From the NCBI RefSeq assembly GCF_014189455.1, contig NZ_CP050296.1:2662001-2726000 (forward strand): DNA of 64,000 nucleotides. The letters are read 5' to 3'. The translations under genes were made by a program, and so were the position numbers. The DNA is from Mesorhizobium huakuii. GTDB taxonomy: Bacteria > Pseudomonadota > Alphaproteobacteria > Rhizobiales > Rhizobiaceae. Each line of letters begins with the position of its first letter. Position 1 is the first letter of the stretch. Below are positions 44,053-56,202 of this stretch, piece by piece. The notes below the pieces were generated by a model that was given only the letters and a program-made list of their open reading frames with translations, made no database searches and was not told where the DNA came from.

Positions 44053-44558
44053 TCCTGGCATCCCTTCAGCGTGAAAACATCCGACGGCACTTTCGAAAAG
44101 CCGCCGCCACCATGGGCGGTCGACTGATGCAACACCGGGCCGAGATCGGGCAGGATCAGCGTCTTCGGCGCCTCGACGCCCTGCGCCGGCAAGAATCCGA
44201 TGCTGCCCTTGTCATCCGAGGTGTAGATGACACCATTCCACAGCGTGCAGGCGGCAAGCTCGGCGCCGGTGGTGTCGCCCTCGGGGCATTTGTACATCAG
44301 CGTGCCATTCGGCCTGGAAACACCTTCGTTCCACATGACGATGCCGTTGAGCACCACATTGTTGTCGAGGATCACGCGGAAGGAGTTGGTGACGGTAGCC
44401 GAGGTGCCGGTCGGGGTGAAATCGATCTCACTGCCGCTCTGGCCATCGCCATAGACGGCGAGCTCGATCGGGCAGGCGGCGTGGGCGGTTGCAGGGGCAA
44501 GCACCATGCCGGACATCAGCACAGCCGGTTTGGCGGACCCAAGCAAACGGGCCATCAT
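44049..44558 (-). CDS. Secreted hypothetical protein in the suc-lpd cluster
   Basis: This 169-residue protein has a signal peptide (KPAVLMSGMVLAPATAHA, cleavage near residue 27) and a mature beta-rich domain with four cysteines (AACPIELAVY, MYKCPEGD, AACTLWNG, LKGCQE) that could form two disulfides. No family recognised. It overlaps the SDR gene by 4 nt and follows sucB by 35 bp on the same strand. A secreted protein between TCA-cycle genes is odd, and the link may be only positional. Confidence 0.72.
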   Translation of the reverse strand: MMARLLGSAKPAVLMSGMVLAPATAHAACPIELAVYGDGQSGSEIDFTPTGTSATVTNSFRVILDNNVVLNGIVMWNEGVSRPNGTLMYKCPEGDTTGAELAACTLWNGVIYTSDDKGSIGFLPAQGVEAPKTLILPDLGPVLHQSTAHGGGGFSKVPSDVFTLKGCQE

Positions 44559-44593
44559 TGGCCGCCTCTGCAGTGAGCCGCCATCCGACCGCC

Positions 44594-45876
44594 TCAGAGA
44601 TCAAGCACCAGCCGTTCCGGATCCTCCAGGCTTTCCTTGACGCGCACCAGGAAGGTCACCGCTTCCTTGCCGTCGACGATGCGGTGATCGTAGCTCAGCG
44701 CCAGATACATCATCGGCCGGATGACGATCTGGCCGCCGACCACGACCGGCCGGTCCTGGATCTTGTGCATGCCCAGAATGCCCGATTGCGGCGCGTTGAG
44801 GATCGGCGTCGACATCAGCGAGCCGTAAACGCCGCCATTGGAGATGGTGAAGGTACCGCCCTGCATGTCGGCGACCGACAGCTTGCCGTCACGCGCGGCG
44901 ATGCCCAGCCGGCCGATTTCCTTCTCGATCTCGGCGATCGACATCTGGTCGGCATCGCGCACGACCGGCACGACGAGGCCCTTCTCGGTGCCGACGGCGA
45001 CGCCGACATGAGCAAAATTCTTGTAGATGATGTCGGTGCCGTCGATCTCGGCATTGACCGCCGGGATTTCCTTCAGCGCGTGGGTGACGGCCTTGGTGAA
45101 GAAGCCCATGAAGCCGAGCTTCACGCCGTGCTTCTTCTCGAACACGTCCTTGTACTTGGTGCGCAGCGCCATCACCGCTGACATGTCGACCTCGTTGAAG
45201 GTGGTGAGCATGGCGGCGGTCGACTGCGCTTCCTTCAGGCGGCGCGCAATTGTCTGGCGCAATTTGGTCATGCGCACGCGCTCTTCGCGCGAGGCATCGT
45301 CGCCGGACGATGGCGCACGCAAGGCGATCGGTGCAGGTGCCGGAGCCGCCTTCGGCGTCTCGGCCGGCTGCGACGGAGCACCCTTGGAGATGGCGTCGAG
45401 CACGTCGCCCTTGAGCACCTGGCCGCGCTTGCCCGAGCCGGAAAGCTGGTCGACCGACAAATTGTTCTCGGCGATCAGTTTTGCGCGGCCGGCGCCGGCG
45501 GCATCGAGCGCGGCTCGACCGCTCCGGCATCGCCGGCAATCTTGGCTGTCTCGGCCGCGGCCTGCTTGGTGGTCTGCGCCGCATCCGGCGACGAGGCCTG
45601 CGACACCGCCTGCGGCTTGGTCGCCGGGGCAGCGGCGCCGCCTGCCGAGATCGAACCCAGCAAAGCGCCGACAGCGACCGTCTCGCCTTCCTTGGCGGTG
45701 ATTTCGCCCAGCGTGCCGGCGGCGGCGGCTGGAACTTCCACCGTCACCTTGTCGGTTTCGAGCTCGACCAGCGGCTCGTCGACGGCAATGGCATCGCCGA
45801 CCTTCTTGAACCATTTGCCGATGGTCGCCTCGGTGACGGATTCGCCGAGAGTGGGAACGCGGATTTCGGTAGCCAT
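44594..45876 (-). pseudogene. sucB: Dihydrolipoyl succinyltransferase (E2), frame-broken
   Basis: The lipoyl domain starts at the ATG at 45876 ([20 protein letters not shown]) with lipoylated Lys43 ([11 protein letters not shown]), then an Ala/Pro linker. The frame runs into TGA at 45475 right after PPAPAAQN. The peripheral-subunit-binding part ([29 protein letters not shown]) and the catalytic domain (ending [21 protein letters not shown]) continue in another frame to 44594. One missing base at about 45478-45495 (expected GCNGCAAAA) explains this. The enzyme is the core of 2-oxoglutarate dehydrogenase, so either this strain lacks it or the base was lost in sequencing. Confidence 0.9.
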
Positions 45877-45907
45877 TGTGCCTGTCCGTTCTTGTCGGTT
45901 CTGTTCT

Positions 45908-48895
45908 TTATTCGCCGAGCGCGTCTTCGAGCAAGGCGGCGAGCTGGGCAAGGTGCTTGGACATCAAGCCGGTCGCCGGCGACGCGGCCGCCGGCCGGCC
46001 GGTGTAGCGCACCCGCTGATGCTTCGCGTCGATATGTGCCAGCACCCATTCCAGATACGGGTCGATGAACGACCAGGCACCCATGTTCTTGGGCTCCTCC
46101 TGGCACCACACCATCTCGGCGTTGCGGAAACGTGACAGTTCGGTGATCAGCGCCTTGGCCGGGAACGGATAGAGCTGTTCGACGCGCAGCAGATAGATGT
46201 CGTTGATGCCGCGCTTCTCGCGCTCTTCATAGAGGTCGTAATAGACCTTGCCCGAGCACAGCACGACGCGGCGGATCTTGCTGTCCTTGGTGAGCTTGAT
46301 CGCCTGGTTGGGCAACAGCTGGGCGTCGTCCCACAACAGCCGGTGGAACGAGCTTTCGCCCGAGATTTCCGGCAGCGTCGACACCGCCCGCTTGTGGCGC
46401 AGCAGCGACTTCGGCGTCATCAGGATCAGCGGCTTGCGGAAGTCGCGCTTCAGCTGCCGCCGCAGGATGTGGAAGTAGTTGGCCGGCGTGGTGCAGTTGG
46501 CCACTTGCATATTGTCTTCGGCGCAAAGCTGCAGGAAGCGCTCGAGCCTGGCCGAGGAATGTTCCGGACCCTGGCCTTCATAGCCATGCGGCAACAGGCA
46601 GACGAGGCCCGACATTCTGAGCCACTTGCGCTCGCCTGACGAGATGAACTGGTCGAACACCACCTGGGCGCCGTTGGCGAAGTCGCCGAACTGCGCTTCC
46701 CACAAGGTCAGCGCCTTCGGTTCGGCCAGGCTGTAGCCATATTCGAAGCCCAGCACCGCCTCTTCCGACAGCATCGAGTTGATGACTTCGTAGCCGGCCT
46801 GTGCCGCCGAGAGGTTGTTGAGCGGGATGTAGCGGGTCTCGTCGCGCTGGTCGTAGAGCACCGAATGGCGCTGCGAGAAGGTGCCGCGCTCGGAATCCTG
46901 TCCCGACAGGCGGATCGGATTGCCGTCGAGCAGGATGGCGCCGAAAGCCAGCGCCTCGGCCGTCGACCAGTCGATGCCTTCGCCGGACTCGATCGCCTCG
47001 CGGCGGTTTTCGAGGAAGCGGATGATGGTCTTGTGCGCCTCGAAACCCTTCGGCACCTCGGTCAGCTTCTTGCCGATTTCCTTCAGCACCTTGACCGGCA
47101 CGGCGGTCTTGCCGCGCCTTTGTTCGTCCTGGTTGTCGGCCGTGCGCAGGCCAGACCAGGCGCCATCGAGCCAGTCGGCCTTGTTGGGCTTGTAGTGCTG
47201 GCCGACTTCCCATTCGGATTCCAGATGCGCGCGCCAGTCGGCCTTCATCTGGTCGAGTTCGGCCTGAGTGATGTGGCCCTCGGCGATCAGCCGCTCGGCA
47301 TAGATCTGCACCGTCGTCTTATGGGTGCGGATGTTGCGGTACATGATCGGCTGGGTGAAAGCCGGTTCGTCGCCCTCATTGTGGCCGAAGCGGCGATAGC
47401 AGAACATGTCCACGACCACCGGCTTGTGGAACTTCATGCGGAATTCGATCGCCACCTTGGTGGCGTGGACCACGGCTTCCGGATCGTCGCCATTGACGTG
47501 GAAGATCGGCGCCTCGATCATCTTGGCCACATCCGACGGATAGGGCGACGAGCGCGAGAAGCGCGGATTGGTGGTGAAGCCGATCTGGTTGTTGATGATG
47601 AAGTGCAGCGTGCCGGCGACGCGGTGGCCGCGCAGGCCCGACAGGCCGAGGATTTCGGCGATCACGCCCTGGCCGGCGAAGGCGGCGTCGCCGTGCAGCA
47701 GCAGCGGCAGCACCTTGGCCCGCTCCTCCAGCGGCACGATTTCCTCGCGGCCGCGGCCGAACAGATAGTCCTGCTTGGCGCGCGCCTTGCCCATCACGAC
47801 GGGATCGACGATTTCCAGGTGCGACGGGTTGGCGGTCAGCGACAGATGCACCTTGTTGCCGTCGAACTCGCGGTCCGACGAGGCGCCGAGATGGTACTTC
47901 ACGTCGCCCGAGCCTTCGACCTCGTCGGGGGCGGCCGAGCCGCCCTTGAACTCGTGGAAGATGGCGCGGTGCGGCTTCGCCATCACCTGGGAAAGCACGT
48001 TCAGCCGGCCGCGATGCGCCATGCCGAGCACGATCTCCTTCATGCCAAGCTGGCCGCCGCGCTTGATGATCTGCTCCAGCGCCGGGATCAGGCCTTCGCT
48101 GCCGTCGAGGCCGAAGCGCTTGGTGCCCTTGTATTTGACGTCGATGAACTGCTCGAAGCCTTCCGCTTCGACCAGCTTCTGCAGGATCGCCTTCTTGCCG
48201 GTGGCGGTGAAGGAGATTTCCTTGTCGGCGCCCTCGATGCGCGCCTGGATCCAGGCCTTCTCCTCGGGATCGGAGATGTGCATGAATTCGACGCCAAGCG
48301 TCGAGCAATAGGTGCGGGTGAGGATCTCCAGCATCTGCCGGATGGTGCCGAATTCGAGGCCGAGCACATTGTCGAGGAAGATCGGCCGGTCGTAATCGGC
48401 TGCGGTGAAGCCGTAATTCTCCGGCGACAATTCGTTGTAGTCCTCGAGCGGCTTGGCGATGCCGAGCGGGTCGAGATTGGCGTGCAGATGGCCGCGCATG
48501 CGGTAGGCGCGGATCATCATGATGGCGCGCACCGAATCGCGCGTCGCCTGGTGCACATCGGCATCGGAGAGCACGACGCCGTTGGTGACCGCCTTGTCCT
48601 TGACCTTCTTCTCCAGATGCTTCTCGACAATGCCCCAATTGCCGTCGAGCGCCGACACCAATTCGCCATTGGCCTGCAGCGGCCAGGAGGGCTTGGCCCA
48701 GGAAGCGCCCTTGGCATTCCTGCGCACATCGCCGGCATCGTCCTTCAGCCCGGCAAAGAACTCCTGCCACTCCGGATTGACCGATTCCGGGTCGTCCTCA
48801 TAGGCGGCATAGAGCGCGTCGATGTAATCGGCGTTGCCGCCATAGAGGAATGAGGTGAGCGAAAATTGGTCGTTGGCCTGATCTTGTCTTGCCAT
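45908..48895 (-). CDS. sucA: 2-oxoglutarate dehydrogenase E1
   Basis: This 995-residue thiamine-diphosphate enzyme decarboxylates 2-oxoglutarate and transfers the succinyl group to SucB. Near the N-terminus the typical motif [22 protein letters not shown] is present. Cofactor and substrate motifs include [15 protein letters not shown], the ThDP-binding [13 protein letters not shown] with [12 protein letters not shown], and, near the C-terminus, [14 protein letters not shown]. Length and ends are normal. It lies between sucD and sucB. Confidence 0.98.
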   Translation of the reverse strand: MARQDQANDQFSLTSFLYGGNADYIDALYAAYEDDPESVNPEWQEFFAGLKDDAGDVRRNAKGASWAKPSWPLQANGELVSALDGNWGIVEKHLEKKVKDKAVTNGVVLSDADVHQATRDSVRAIMMIRAYRMRGHLHANLDPLGIAKPLEDYNELSPENYGFTAADYDRPIFLDNVLGLEFGTIRQMLEILTRTYCSTLGVEFMHISDPEEKAWIQARIEGADKEISFTATGKKAILQKLVEAEGFEQFIDVKYKGTKRFGLDGSEGLIPALEQIIKRGGQLGMKEIVLGMAHRGRLNVLSQVMAKPHRAIFHEFKGGSAAPDEVEGSGDVKYHLGASSDREFDGNKVHLSLTANPSHLEIVDPVVMGKARAKQDYLFGRGREEIVPLEERAKVLPLLLHGDAAFAGQGVIAEILGLSGLRGHRVAGTLHFIINNQIGFTTNPRFSRSSPYPSDVAKMIEAPIFHVNGDDPEAVVHATKVAIEFRMKFHKPVVVDMFCYRRFGHNEGDEPAFTQPIMYRNIRTHKTTVQIYAERLIAEGHITQAELDQMKADWRAHLESEWEVGQHYKPNKADWLDGAWSGLRTADNQDEQRRGKTAVPVKVLKEIGKKLTEVPKGFEAHKTIIRFLENRREAIESGEGIDWSTAEALAFGAILLDGNPIRLSGQDSERGTFSQRHSVLYDQRDETRYIPLNNLSAAQAGYEVINSMLSEEAVLGFEYGYSLAEPKALTLWEAQFGDFANGAQVVFDQFISSGERKWLRMSGLVCLLPHGYEGQGPEHSSARLERFLQLCAEDNMQVANCTTPANYFHILRRQLKRDFRKPLILMTPKSLLRHKRAVSTLPEISGESSFHRLLWDDAQLLPNQAIKLTKDSKIRRVVLCSGKVYYDLYEEREKRGINDIYLLRVEQLYPFPAKALITELSRFRNAEMVWCQEEPKNMGAWSFIDPYLEWVLAHIDAKHQRVRYTGRPAAASPATGLMSKHLAQLAALLEDALGE

Positions 48896-48929
48896 GTCGT
48901 TTCAGCGGAGCCGCGCTCCGTCTCCTGTT

Positions 48930-49023
48930 GGAGCGAATAGGGAGTAGCGAATAGCGAGTAGGGATTTCCCGTGCTCGCCTCGTTACCCTGTTCTTCCCTA
49001 TTCGCTATTCACTACTCGCTACT
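48930..49023. repeat. Hairpin of 7-8 bp repeats between sucA and sucD
   Basis: The left arm (GGAGCGAATAGGGAGTAGCG, continuing AATAGCGAGTAGGG) is complementary to the right arm (CCCTATTCGCTATTCACTAC, continuing TCGCTACTC) across a loop of about 32 nt. Each arm is built of the degenerate units GAATAGC and GAGTAGC. The layout is like the block at 1175-1299 but the unit differs. It lies between co-directional genes of one operon and could uncouple their expression. Confidence 0.75.
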
Positions 49024-49027
49024 CACT

Positions 49028-49930
49028 TTAACCCTTGATCGCCTCGACCAAGGTCGTACCCAGCCGTGCCGGCGAGGGCGATACTTTTATCCCGGCCGAT
49101 TCCATCGCCGCGATCTTGTCCTCGGCGCCGCCTTTGCCGCCGGAGATGACCGCGCCGGCATGGCCCATGGTGCGGCCGGCCGGCGCCGTGCGCCCGGCGA
49201 TGAAGCCGGCCATCGGCTTCTTGCGGCCACGCTTGGCTTCGTCCTTGAGGAACTGCGCGGCGTCTTCCTCGGCCGAACCGCCGATCTCGCCGATCATGAT
49301 GATCGACTTGGTCTCGTCGTCCGCCAGGAACATCTCGAGCACATCGATGAACTCGGTGCCCTTGACCGGGTCGCCGCCAATGCCGACGGCGGTGGTCTGG
49401 CCGAGGCCGACATTGGTGGTCTGGAACACGGCCTCATAGGTAAGAGTTCCCGAGCGCGAAACAACGCCGACCGAGCCCTTGCGGAAGATGTTTCCGGGCA
49501 TGATGCCGATCTTGCACTCGTTGGGGGTGAGCACGCCCGGGCAGTTCGGGCCAATCAGTCGCGAAGTCGAGCGGTCGAGCCGCGCCTTGACCTTGATCAT
49601 GTCCATCACCGGAATGCCTTCGGTGATGCAGATGATCAGCGGTATCTCCGCCTCGATCGCTTCCAGGATCGCTTCGGCGGCACCGGCCGGCGGCACATAG
49701 ACGACCGACGCGTTGGCGCCGGTCTCTTCCTTGCCCTCGGCGACGGTGGCGAAAATCGGCAGGCTCTCGCCCTTCGACCCGGTCCAGGTCTCGCCGCCCT
49801 TCTTGGGATGGATGCCACCCACCATCTTGGTGCCGTGATAGGCCAGCGCCTGTTCGGTGTGGAACGTGCCGGTCTTGCCGGTCAGGCCCTGCACCAGCAC
49901 CTTGGTGTTCTTGTCGACGAGAATGGACAT
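49028..49930 (-). CDS. sucD: Succinyl-CoA synthetase alpha subunit
   Basis: This 300-residue subunit binds CoA in the N-terminal Rossmann domain ([21 protein letters not shown]). It carries the phosphohistidine His257 ([15 protein letters not shown]) that accepts phosphate during substrate-level phosphorylation. [10 protein letters not shown] is also conserved. It belongs with sucC, but in this cluster two small genes separate them (49943-50815). Confidence 0.98.
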   Translation of the reverse strand: MSILVDKNTKVLVQGLTGKTGTFHTEQALAYHGTKMVGGIHPKKGGETWTGSKGESLPIFATVAEGKEETGANASVVYVPPAGAAEAILEAIEAEIPLIICITEGIPVMDMIKVKARLDRSTSRLIGPNCPGVLTPNECKIGIMPGNIFRKGSVGVVSRSGTLTYEAVFQTTNVGLGQTTAVGIGGDPVKGTEFIDVLEMFLADDETKSIIMIGEIGGSAEEDAAQFLKDEAKRGRKKPMAGFIAGRTAPAGRTMGHAGAVISGGKGGAEDKIAAMESAGIKVSPSPARLGTTLVEAIKG

Positions 49931-49942
49931 CGGAGCCCTTTT

Positions 49943-50440
49943 CTAAAGACTGTTGATCGAGGAAGGCGAGACGCGCCGGTAGACGCCGCTCACCATGTCT
50001 TGCCAGCCATCGCTGCCGGCGGGTTTGAAATGCAGTCGCATGCGGTAGGTGTCGGCATTGTCAAAAATATACGTCACGCGTGCGGAGCCGCGCGGCGACG
50101 ATCGCTCCAGATTGAGCTCGCTGCCGGTCCACGTGCCTGTGGCCGGCGAGGCCGGCACGAAGCCCATCGAGTCGAACTGATGCATGGTGACGACGGCATT
50201 TTGCTGGTCGAAGCCGAACACGCTGTGCGCGCCGAAGGAAATCGTGCCGTCGCGGCGCTGGCGATAGCGTTGCACCACGAACAGGCCGCCGAACTGAGCC
50301 TCTGCCAGCACTTCGGAAGTCGCCGGGCCGCCGTCGGCCCATTGTGTGTCCGCCACCTCTTCTTCGCCGCGCCACGCGCCGACCAGCGCCTGCAGGCGCT
50401 GGTGATCGGCGGAAAGCGATGAGAAGGACGCAGCGTTCAT
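49943..50440 (-). CDS. DUF1579-like protein
   Basis: This 165-residue protein has the opening LQALVGAWRGEEEVADTQW and later FGGLFVVQRYRQRRDG and HQFDSMGFVPASPATGTW, matching DUF1579-like lipocalin/heme-nitrobindin-type folds, a loose assignment. No catalytic residues are known. It lies 3 bp downstream of the cupin gene and 12 bp upstream of sucD, so it is co-transcribed with the TCA genes. Confidence 0.72.
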   Translation of the reverse strand: MNAASFSSLSADHQRLQALVGAWRGEEEVADTQWADGGPATSEVLAEAQFGGLFVVQRYRQRRDGTISFGAHSVFGFDQQNAVVTMHQFDSMGFVPASPATGTWTGSELNLERSSPRGSARVTYIFDNADTYRMRLHFKPAGSDGWQDMVSGVYRRVSPSSINSL

Positions 50441-50443
50441 CGG

Positions 50444-50815
50444 TCAGAGCCGCTTCAGATCGGTGACGGTGAGATCGCTCTTGGCGTTGCCGGTGTTGAG
50501 CGTCCTCGACGGCTCGAACATCAGCACCACAGGCTCGGCGGTGAGCGAACGCGGCCGGTGCTCGACACCGCGCGGCACGACGATGAAATCGCCCTCGCCA
50601 AGCTCGACCGGCCCGTCGCGGAAATCGATAGCAATGCGACCGCGCAGCACGAGGAAAGCTTCGTCCTCATGATCATGCGCATGCCAGTCGAAAATCTCGC
50701 CGAACTTGGCAACCTTCGCCTGGCTGTCATTGACGTCGCCGGCGATATGCGGATCGAAGACCTTCTTGATCTTCGCGTCCGCCGCCTCGACGAGGTTTAT
50801 CTTGCGCGGGGGCAC
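50444..50815 (-). CDS. Cupin domain-containing protein
   Basis: This 123-residue single cupin has metal-binding histidines and glutamate in motif 1 ([17 protein letters not shown]) and motif 2 ([14 protein letters not shown]). It has a short N-terminal extension ([19 protein letters not shown]). Function unknown; many small cupins bind Mn, Fe or Zn. It follows sucC by 4 bp on the same strand. Confidence 0.9.
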   Translation of the reverse strand: MPPRKINLVEAADAKIKKVFDPHIAGDVNDSQAKVAKFGEIFDWHAHDHEDEAFLVLRGRIAIDFRDGPVELGEGDFIVVPRGVEHRPRSLTAEPVVLMFEPSRTLNTGNAKSDLTVTDLKRL

Positions 50816-50819
50816 AGGC

Positions 50820-52013
<1,194 letters not shown>

Positions 52014-52063
52014 TGGGAACGATCTCCAAGTCTTTTTTGCCGGGGTTGTCTTTTGGCTGGGGT

Positions 52064-53056
<993 letters not shown>

Positions 53057-53267
53057 TTACGGTGCCTCAAGTCTTTAGTGACTTGATGACGGCATCGAGG
53101 AAGAGGCCGGAATGCTGCGGAAACCCGTGAGATTTCGCCGCACCCAATAGCCCCGGTGCAAGATAAATTCAAACGATTATTTTGGAGTGAGCATTTTCAA
53201 TCGGTTAGATGGTTTGGGATTTACGTAAACGTCAAAGTTTGTAAGCCGACTTGGGAGAATTTACACA

Positions 53268-53687
53268 ATGACCGTGTCAATCAGAAGGCTTGAAGCGGGT
53301 GATGACGCCCTTGTGATGCCGGTTGCCGAGGATGTGTTCGACGAGCCGGTCAGGCCAGATCGATTGGCAGCCTATCTCAGGCAACCAGGCCATTTCATGA
53401 TCGTGGCCTTGGCTGACAGCCTGATTGTCGGACAATGCGCGGCGGTGATCCACCGCCATCCCGACAAGCTCAGCGAACTCTACATCGACGAGGTCGGCGT
53501 ATCGCCCGCATTCCAGCGCCAGGGCATTGCGCGAAAGATGCTCGACGCGATGTTCGCGATCGGCAGGGAGCATGGCTGCGAAGAGGCCTGGGTCGGCACT
53601 GAGCCAGATAATCTCGCGGCCCGAGCGCTCTACGAATCGCGCGATTCAGTGGCCGAGCCGTTCGTGATGTACGTTTACAGGCTCTAG
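53268..53687 (+). CDS. GNAT-family N-acetyltransferase
   Basis: This 139-residue acetyltransferase has the acetyl-CoA motif A in VGVSPAFQRQGIARKMLDAMF. The preceding strand has LSELYIDEV, and the C-terminal segment is WVGTEPDNLAARALYES. The layout resembles small aminoglycoside-acetyltransferase-like GNATs, but substrate cannot be inferred. It stands with the next small gene on the forward strand between mdh and zapE, which are otherwise close neighbours in rhizobia; so the pair is probably an insertion. Confidence 0.88.
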   Translation: MTVSIRRLEAGDDALVMPVAEDVFDEPVRPDRLAAYLRQPGHFMIVALADSLIVGQCAAVIHRHPDKLSELYIDEVGVSPAFQRQGIARKMLDAMFAIGREHGCEEAWVGTEPDNLAARALYESRDSVAEPFVMYVYRL

Positions 53688-53734
53688 ACCATGCAGATGG
53701 GTCGCTTTGCGACCACGACAACAAGGAGTTAGCC

Positions 53735-54073
53735 ATGACCGAAACAGAACCTCTCATTCTGCGTCGCTGGTCATCCATCATCCGCACACAGGATCGCGCT
53801 GCCTATGCCGCCTATGTTGGGAGGACCGGGGGCCTCGATTACGCGGCCACGACAGGCAATCGCGGCTTCCAGATGCTTATGCGTGATCGTGGCGACGGGA
53901 CGACGGAGATCGTCACATTGAGCTGGTGGTCATCAATGGACGCCGTCCGAGGCTTTGCCGGCGACGCACCGGAACTGGCCCGCTACTACCCGGAAGATGA
54001 TCGCTATCTCCTGGAGAAATCCGAATTCGTCGATCACTACACAGTTGTAGCCGGAACCTTGCCACCGGCCTGA
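53735..54073 (+). CDS. ABM-like (antibiotic biosynthesis monooxygenase-type) protein
   Basis: This 112-residue protein has a dimeric alpha/beta-barrel pattern: LILRRWSSIIRTQDRAAYAAYV, GFQMLMRDRGDGTTEIVTLSWWSSMDAVRGF and YYPEDDRYLLEKSEFVDHYTVV. It resembles ABM-fold enzymes and stress-response proteins without clear catalytic residues. AAGGAG precedes the ATG. Same strand as the GNAT gene, 47 bp downstream. Confidence 0.75.
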   Translation: MTETEPLILRRWSSIIRTQDRAAYAAYVGRTGGLDYAATTGNRGFQMLMRDRGDGTTEIVTLSWWSSMDAVRGFAGDAPELARYYPEDDRYLLEKSEFVDHYTVVAGTLPPA

Positions 54074-54078
54074 AGGGC

Positions 54079-55302
54079 TCAGCCGATAGCGGTAGGGGGC
54101 TCACCGTGCAGACCTTCGAACCTGTTCGCCGGATCCTTCGCCTTCCGCCGCTCCACCCAGTCTTCCAGCCAGTCGCGGCTCTGCATCTCGATCAATCGCG
54201 ATGCCGTGCGTTCGAACTCGAACACCTCGACGCCGCGCTTGGCGACATACAGCTCCTGCGGCGCGGCCTCGGCGCTCACCACCAGGCGCACATGGTGGTC
54301 GTAGAGCGTGTCGATCAACAGGATGAAACGCTTGGCCTCATTGCGTTTGCCTTCGCCCAACACCGGGACGTGATCGATGAAGACAGTCGAGAAGCGCCCC
54401 GCAATGGCCAGGAAATCCCGTGCGCCGAGCGGTTTTTCGCAGAGATCGGCGAAGGAAAACCGCGCCGCGTCGCCGGCGGCGGCCGGCACCGCCACTTGCC
54501 GGCCCTTCAGGGTCAGCGAGGTCGCGGCCGTCGGCGCGCCGCGCGTCATCGTCCGCCAGGCCTCACCGAGCGCCCGGTCGGCCGCGTCGTCGGCCGGCGT
54601 GACATAGACCGGCGTGCGGGCGAGCTTTTCCAGCCGGTAATCCTTGTCGCTGTCGAGCGACAGAATGTGGGTGTGCCGTTCCAGGATGCCTATGAACGGC
54701 AGGAACAGCTGGCGGTTGAGCCCGTCGCGGTAGAGATTTTCCGGCGCCACGTTCGAGGTGGCGACCAGCACGACGCCATTGGCGAACAGCGCCGAAAACA
54801 GCCTGGACAGGATCATCGCGTCGGCGATGTCGGTGACCGAGAATTCGTCGAAGCACAGCACCCAGGCCTGTTCGGCCAGTGCCTTGGCCACCGGCGGGAT
54901 CGGGTCATCTTCCTTGGCGTCGCCATTCTTGCGCGCTTGCCGGTGCTTCTGGATACGGTCCTGCACATCGGCCATGAAGTCGTTGAAATGGACGCGGCGC
55001 TTGCGCCGGACCGGCAGCAGCTCGAAGAACATGTCCATCAGCATGGTCTTGCCGCGACCGACGCCGCCATGGATGTAGAGACCCCTGACGATGTCCCGCG
55101 TCTCGCGCTTGCGGGCAAACAGCCAGCCCAGCGCACTCGATTTGTGCGCCAGCCGCTTGGCCGAGATTTCATCGGTCAGCCGGTCGAGCGCGGCGGCGAT
55201 GCGTTCCTGTGCCAAGTCGCGTTCGACCGCGCCGGTTTCCACCAGATGGTCGTAGCGCTGCCTGACGGTCGCATGGGTCTGGAGGCCGTCACGCAGATGC
55301 AT
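54079..55302 (-). CDS. zapE: Cell division protein ZapE (AFG1-like ATPase)
   Basis: This 407-residue AAA-like ATPase has Walker A GGVGRGKTMLMDMFFELLP, Walker B WVLCFDEFSVTDIADAMIL and the typical start LRDGLQTHATVRQRYDHLVETG. It also has the phrase FNDFMADVQDRIQ. ZapE is thought to modulate the FtsZ ring during stress; mitochondrial AFG1 is its relative. It is convergent with the small ABM-like gene. Confidence 0.95.
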   Translation of the reverse strand: MHLRDGLQTHATVRQRYDHLVETGAVERDLAQERIAAALDRLTDEISAKRLAHKSSALGWLFARKRETRDIVRGLYIHGGVGRGKTMLMDMFFELLPVRRKRRVHFNDFMADVQDRIQKHRQARKNGDAKEDDPIPPVAKALAEQAWVLCFDEFSVTDIADAMILSRLFSALFANGVVLVATSNVAPENLYRDGLNRQLFLPFIGILERHTHILSLDSDKDYRLEKLARTPVYVTPADDAADRALGEAWRTMTRGAPTAATSLTLKGRQVAVPAAAGDAARFSFADLCEKPLGARDFLAIAGRFSTVFIDHVPVLGEGKRNEAKRFILLIDTLYDHHVRLVVSAEAAPQELYVAKRGVEVFEFERTASRLIEMQSRDWLEDWVERRKAKDPANRFEGLHGEPPTAIG

Positions 55303-55381
55303 CGGTCACGTCGTTTGTTCTATGCGTGTCGCGGTCCCGAAACCGGGGCCGTTTGTGCGACACGCACTGGGGAGGTCGGGC

Positions 55382-55921
55382 CTATCTTGTAAGCGATATC
55401 GGCTGACCGTTGGAAGTCTGGCCATCGAATTTCGAGCCGCCCGAGGAATAGAGCCGCGCCAGCGAGCCGCCATTCTCATCGTAAAGCGTCAGCTGCTTGC
55501 CGGCGACGTTCCACGATTTGATGCCGTCGATCGGTGCCGGGCAATGCAGCGGCCCGGCGCGGAAGCCGGCGCCGAACTTGGTCTGCGGCGTCGCGATCTT
55601 GCAGCTCTGGCCGGAAACGCTGGCGTTCCAGACGCCAGCGACGGCTGCCGCGTTGAGATCCGAGGCGCCGGCGGGCGCCGCGCCGTCAGGCGGCAAGGAC
55701 GCAACCTGCGTGTTTGCCGGTGCGGTCGGGAATTTCGACGGGTCGGTGGTTCCGGGCGCGGCCGGCGGCGGCAGCTGGTTGGAGGTCACCTGGCCGGCCG
55801 GCGCCGGCTGCAGCGGCGCCGGCTGCTGGTCGTCCATCGACGAGAAGCGTGTGGTCGAGCAGCCACTCGCAACGAGCGCAGCCAGCGATACGGCCACCAG
55901 ACCGCTTTTCGAAAAATTCAT
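55382..55921 (-). CDS. Omp19-like lipoprotein, AprI/Inh protease inhibitor family
   Basis: This protein of about 179 residues starts at the ATG at 55921 with GGAGG upstream; the frame to 55981 is unsupported. A lipoprotein signal ends in LVASGC. A proline/glutamine-rich linker (about 30-90) leads to a C-terminal beta-barrel domain with AGVWNASVSGQSCKIATPQTK and HCPAPIDGIKSW, whose two cysteines fit the AprI/Inh family. Brucella Omp19 has this design and inhibits host proteases; here the role is inferred. Confidence 0.85.
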   Translation of the reverse strand: MNFSKSGLVAVSLAALVASGCSTTRFSSMDDQQPAPLQPAPAGQVTSNQLPPPAAPGTTDPSKFPTAPANTQVASLPPDGAAPAGASDLNAAAVAGVWNASVSGQSCKIATPQTKFGAGFRAGPLHCPAPIDGIKSWNVAGKQLTLYDENGGSLARLYSSGGSKFDGQTSNGQPISLTR

Positions 55922-56202
55922 TACAACCTCCGTCGGATCCGGCTTGGGGGATGCCGTCCGCGCAATATCACCCTCCACCAAGATGGAGAAGGTGGCGAAA
56001 TTTCAACCCGATATGGTTAAAATAGGGTTTGCGGCAAGATTGTTGCAAATTTATCGCAATCTCGACCTGCCGTACCTGCCTCGTCGCTCAAGTCCGGGGA
56101 TCTCGGCCACTACAGCGCTCGTTCCCGCATTCGCCCCGCAAATGCTTGCGCCAACCGGCGCAGAACCTATGTCTAGCTGCCGAAACCGCTGGAGCACAGA
56201 CC

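Noticed and set aside
46865..48853. 662-codon open frame opposite sucA
   Set aside because: It is the antisense shadow of sucA in a high-GC genome; no family features and codon bias belong to the other strand.
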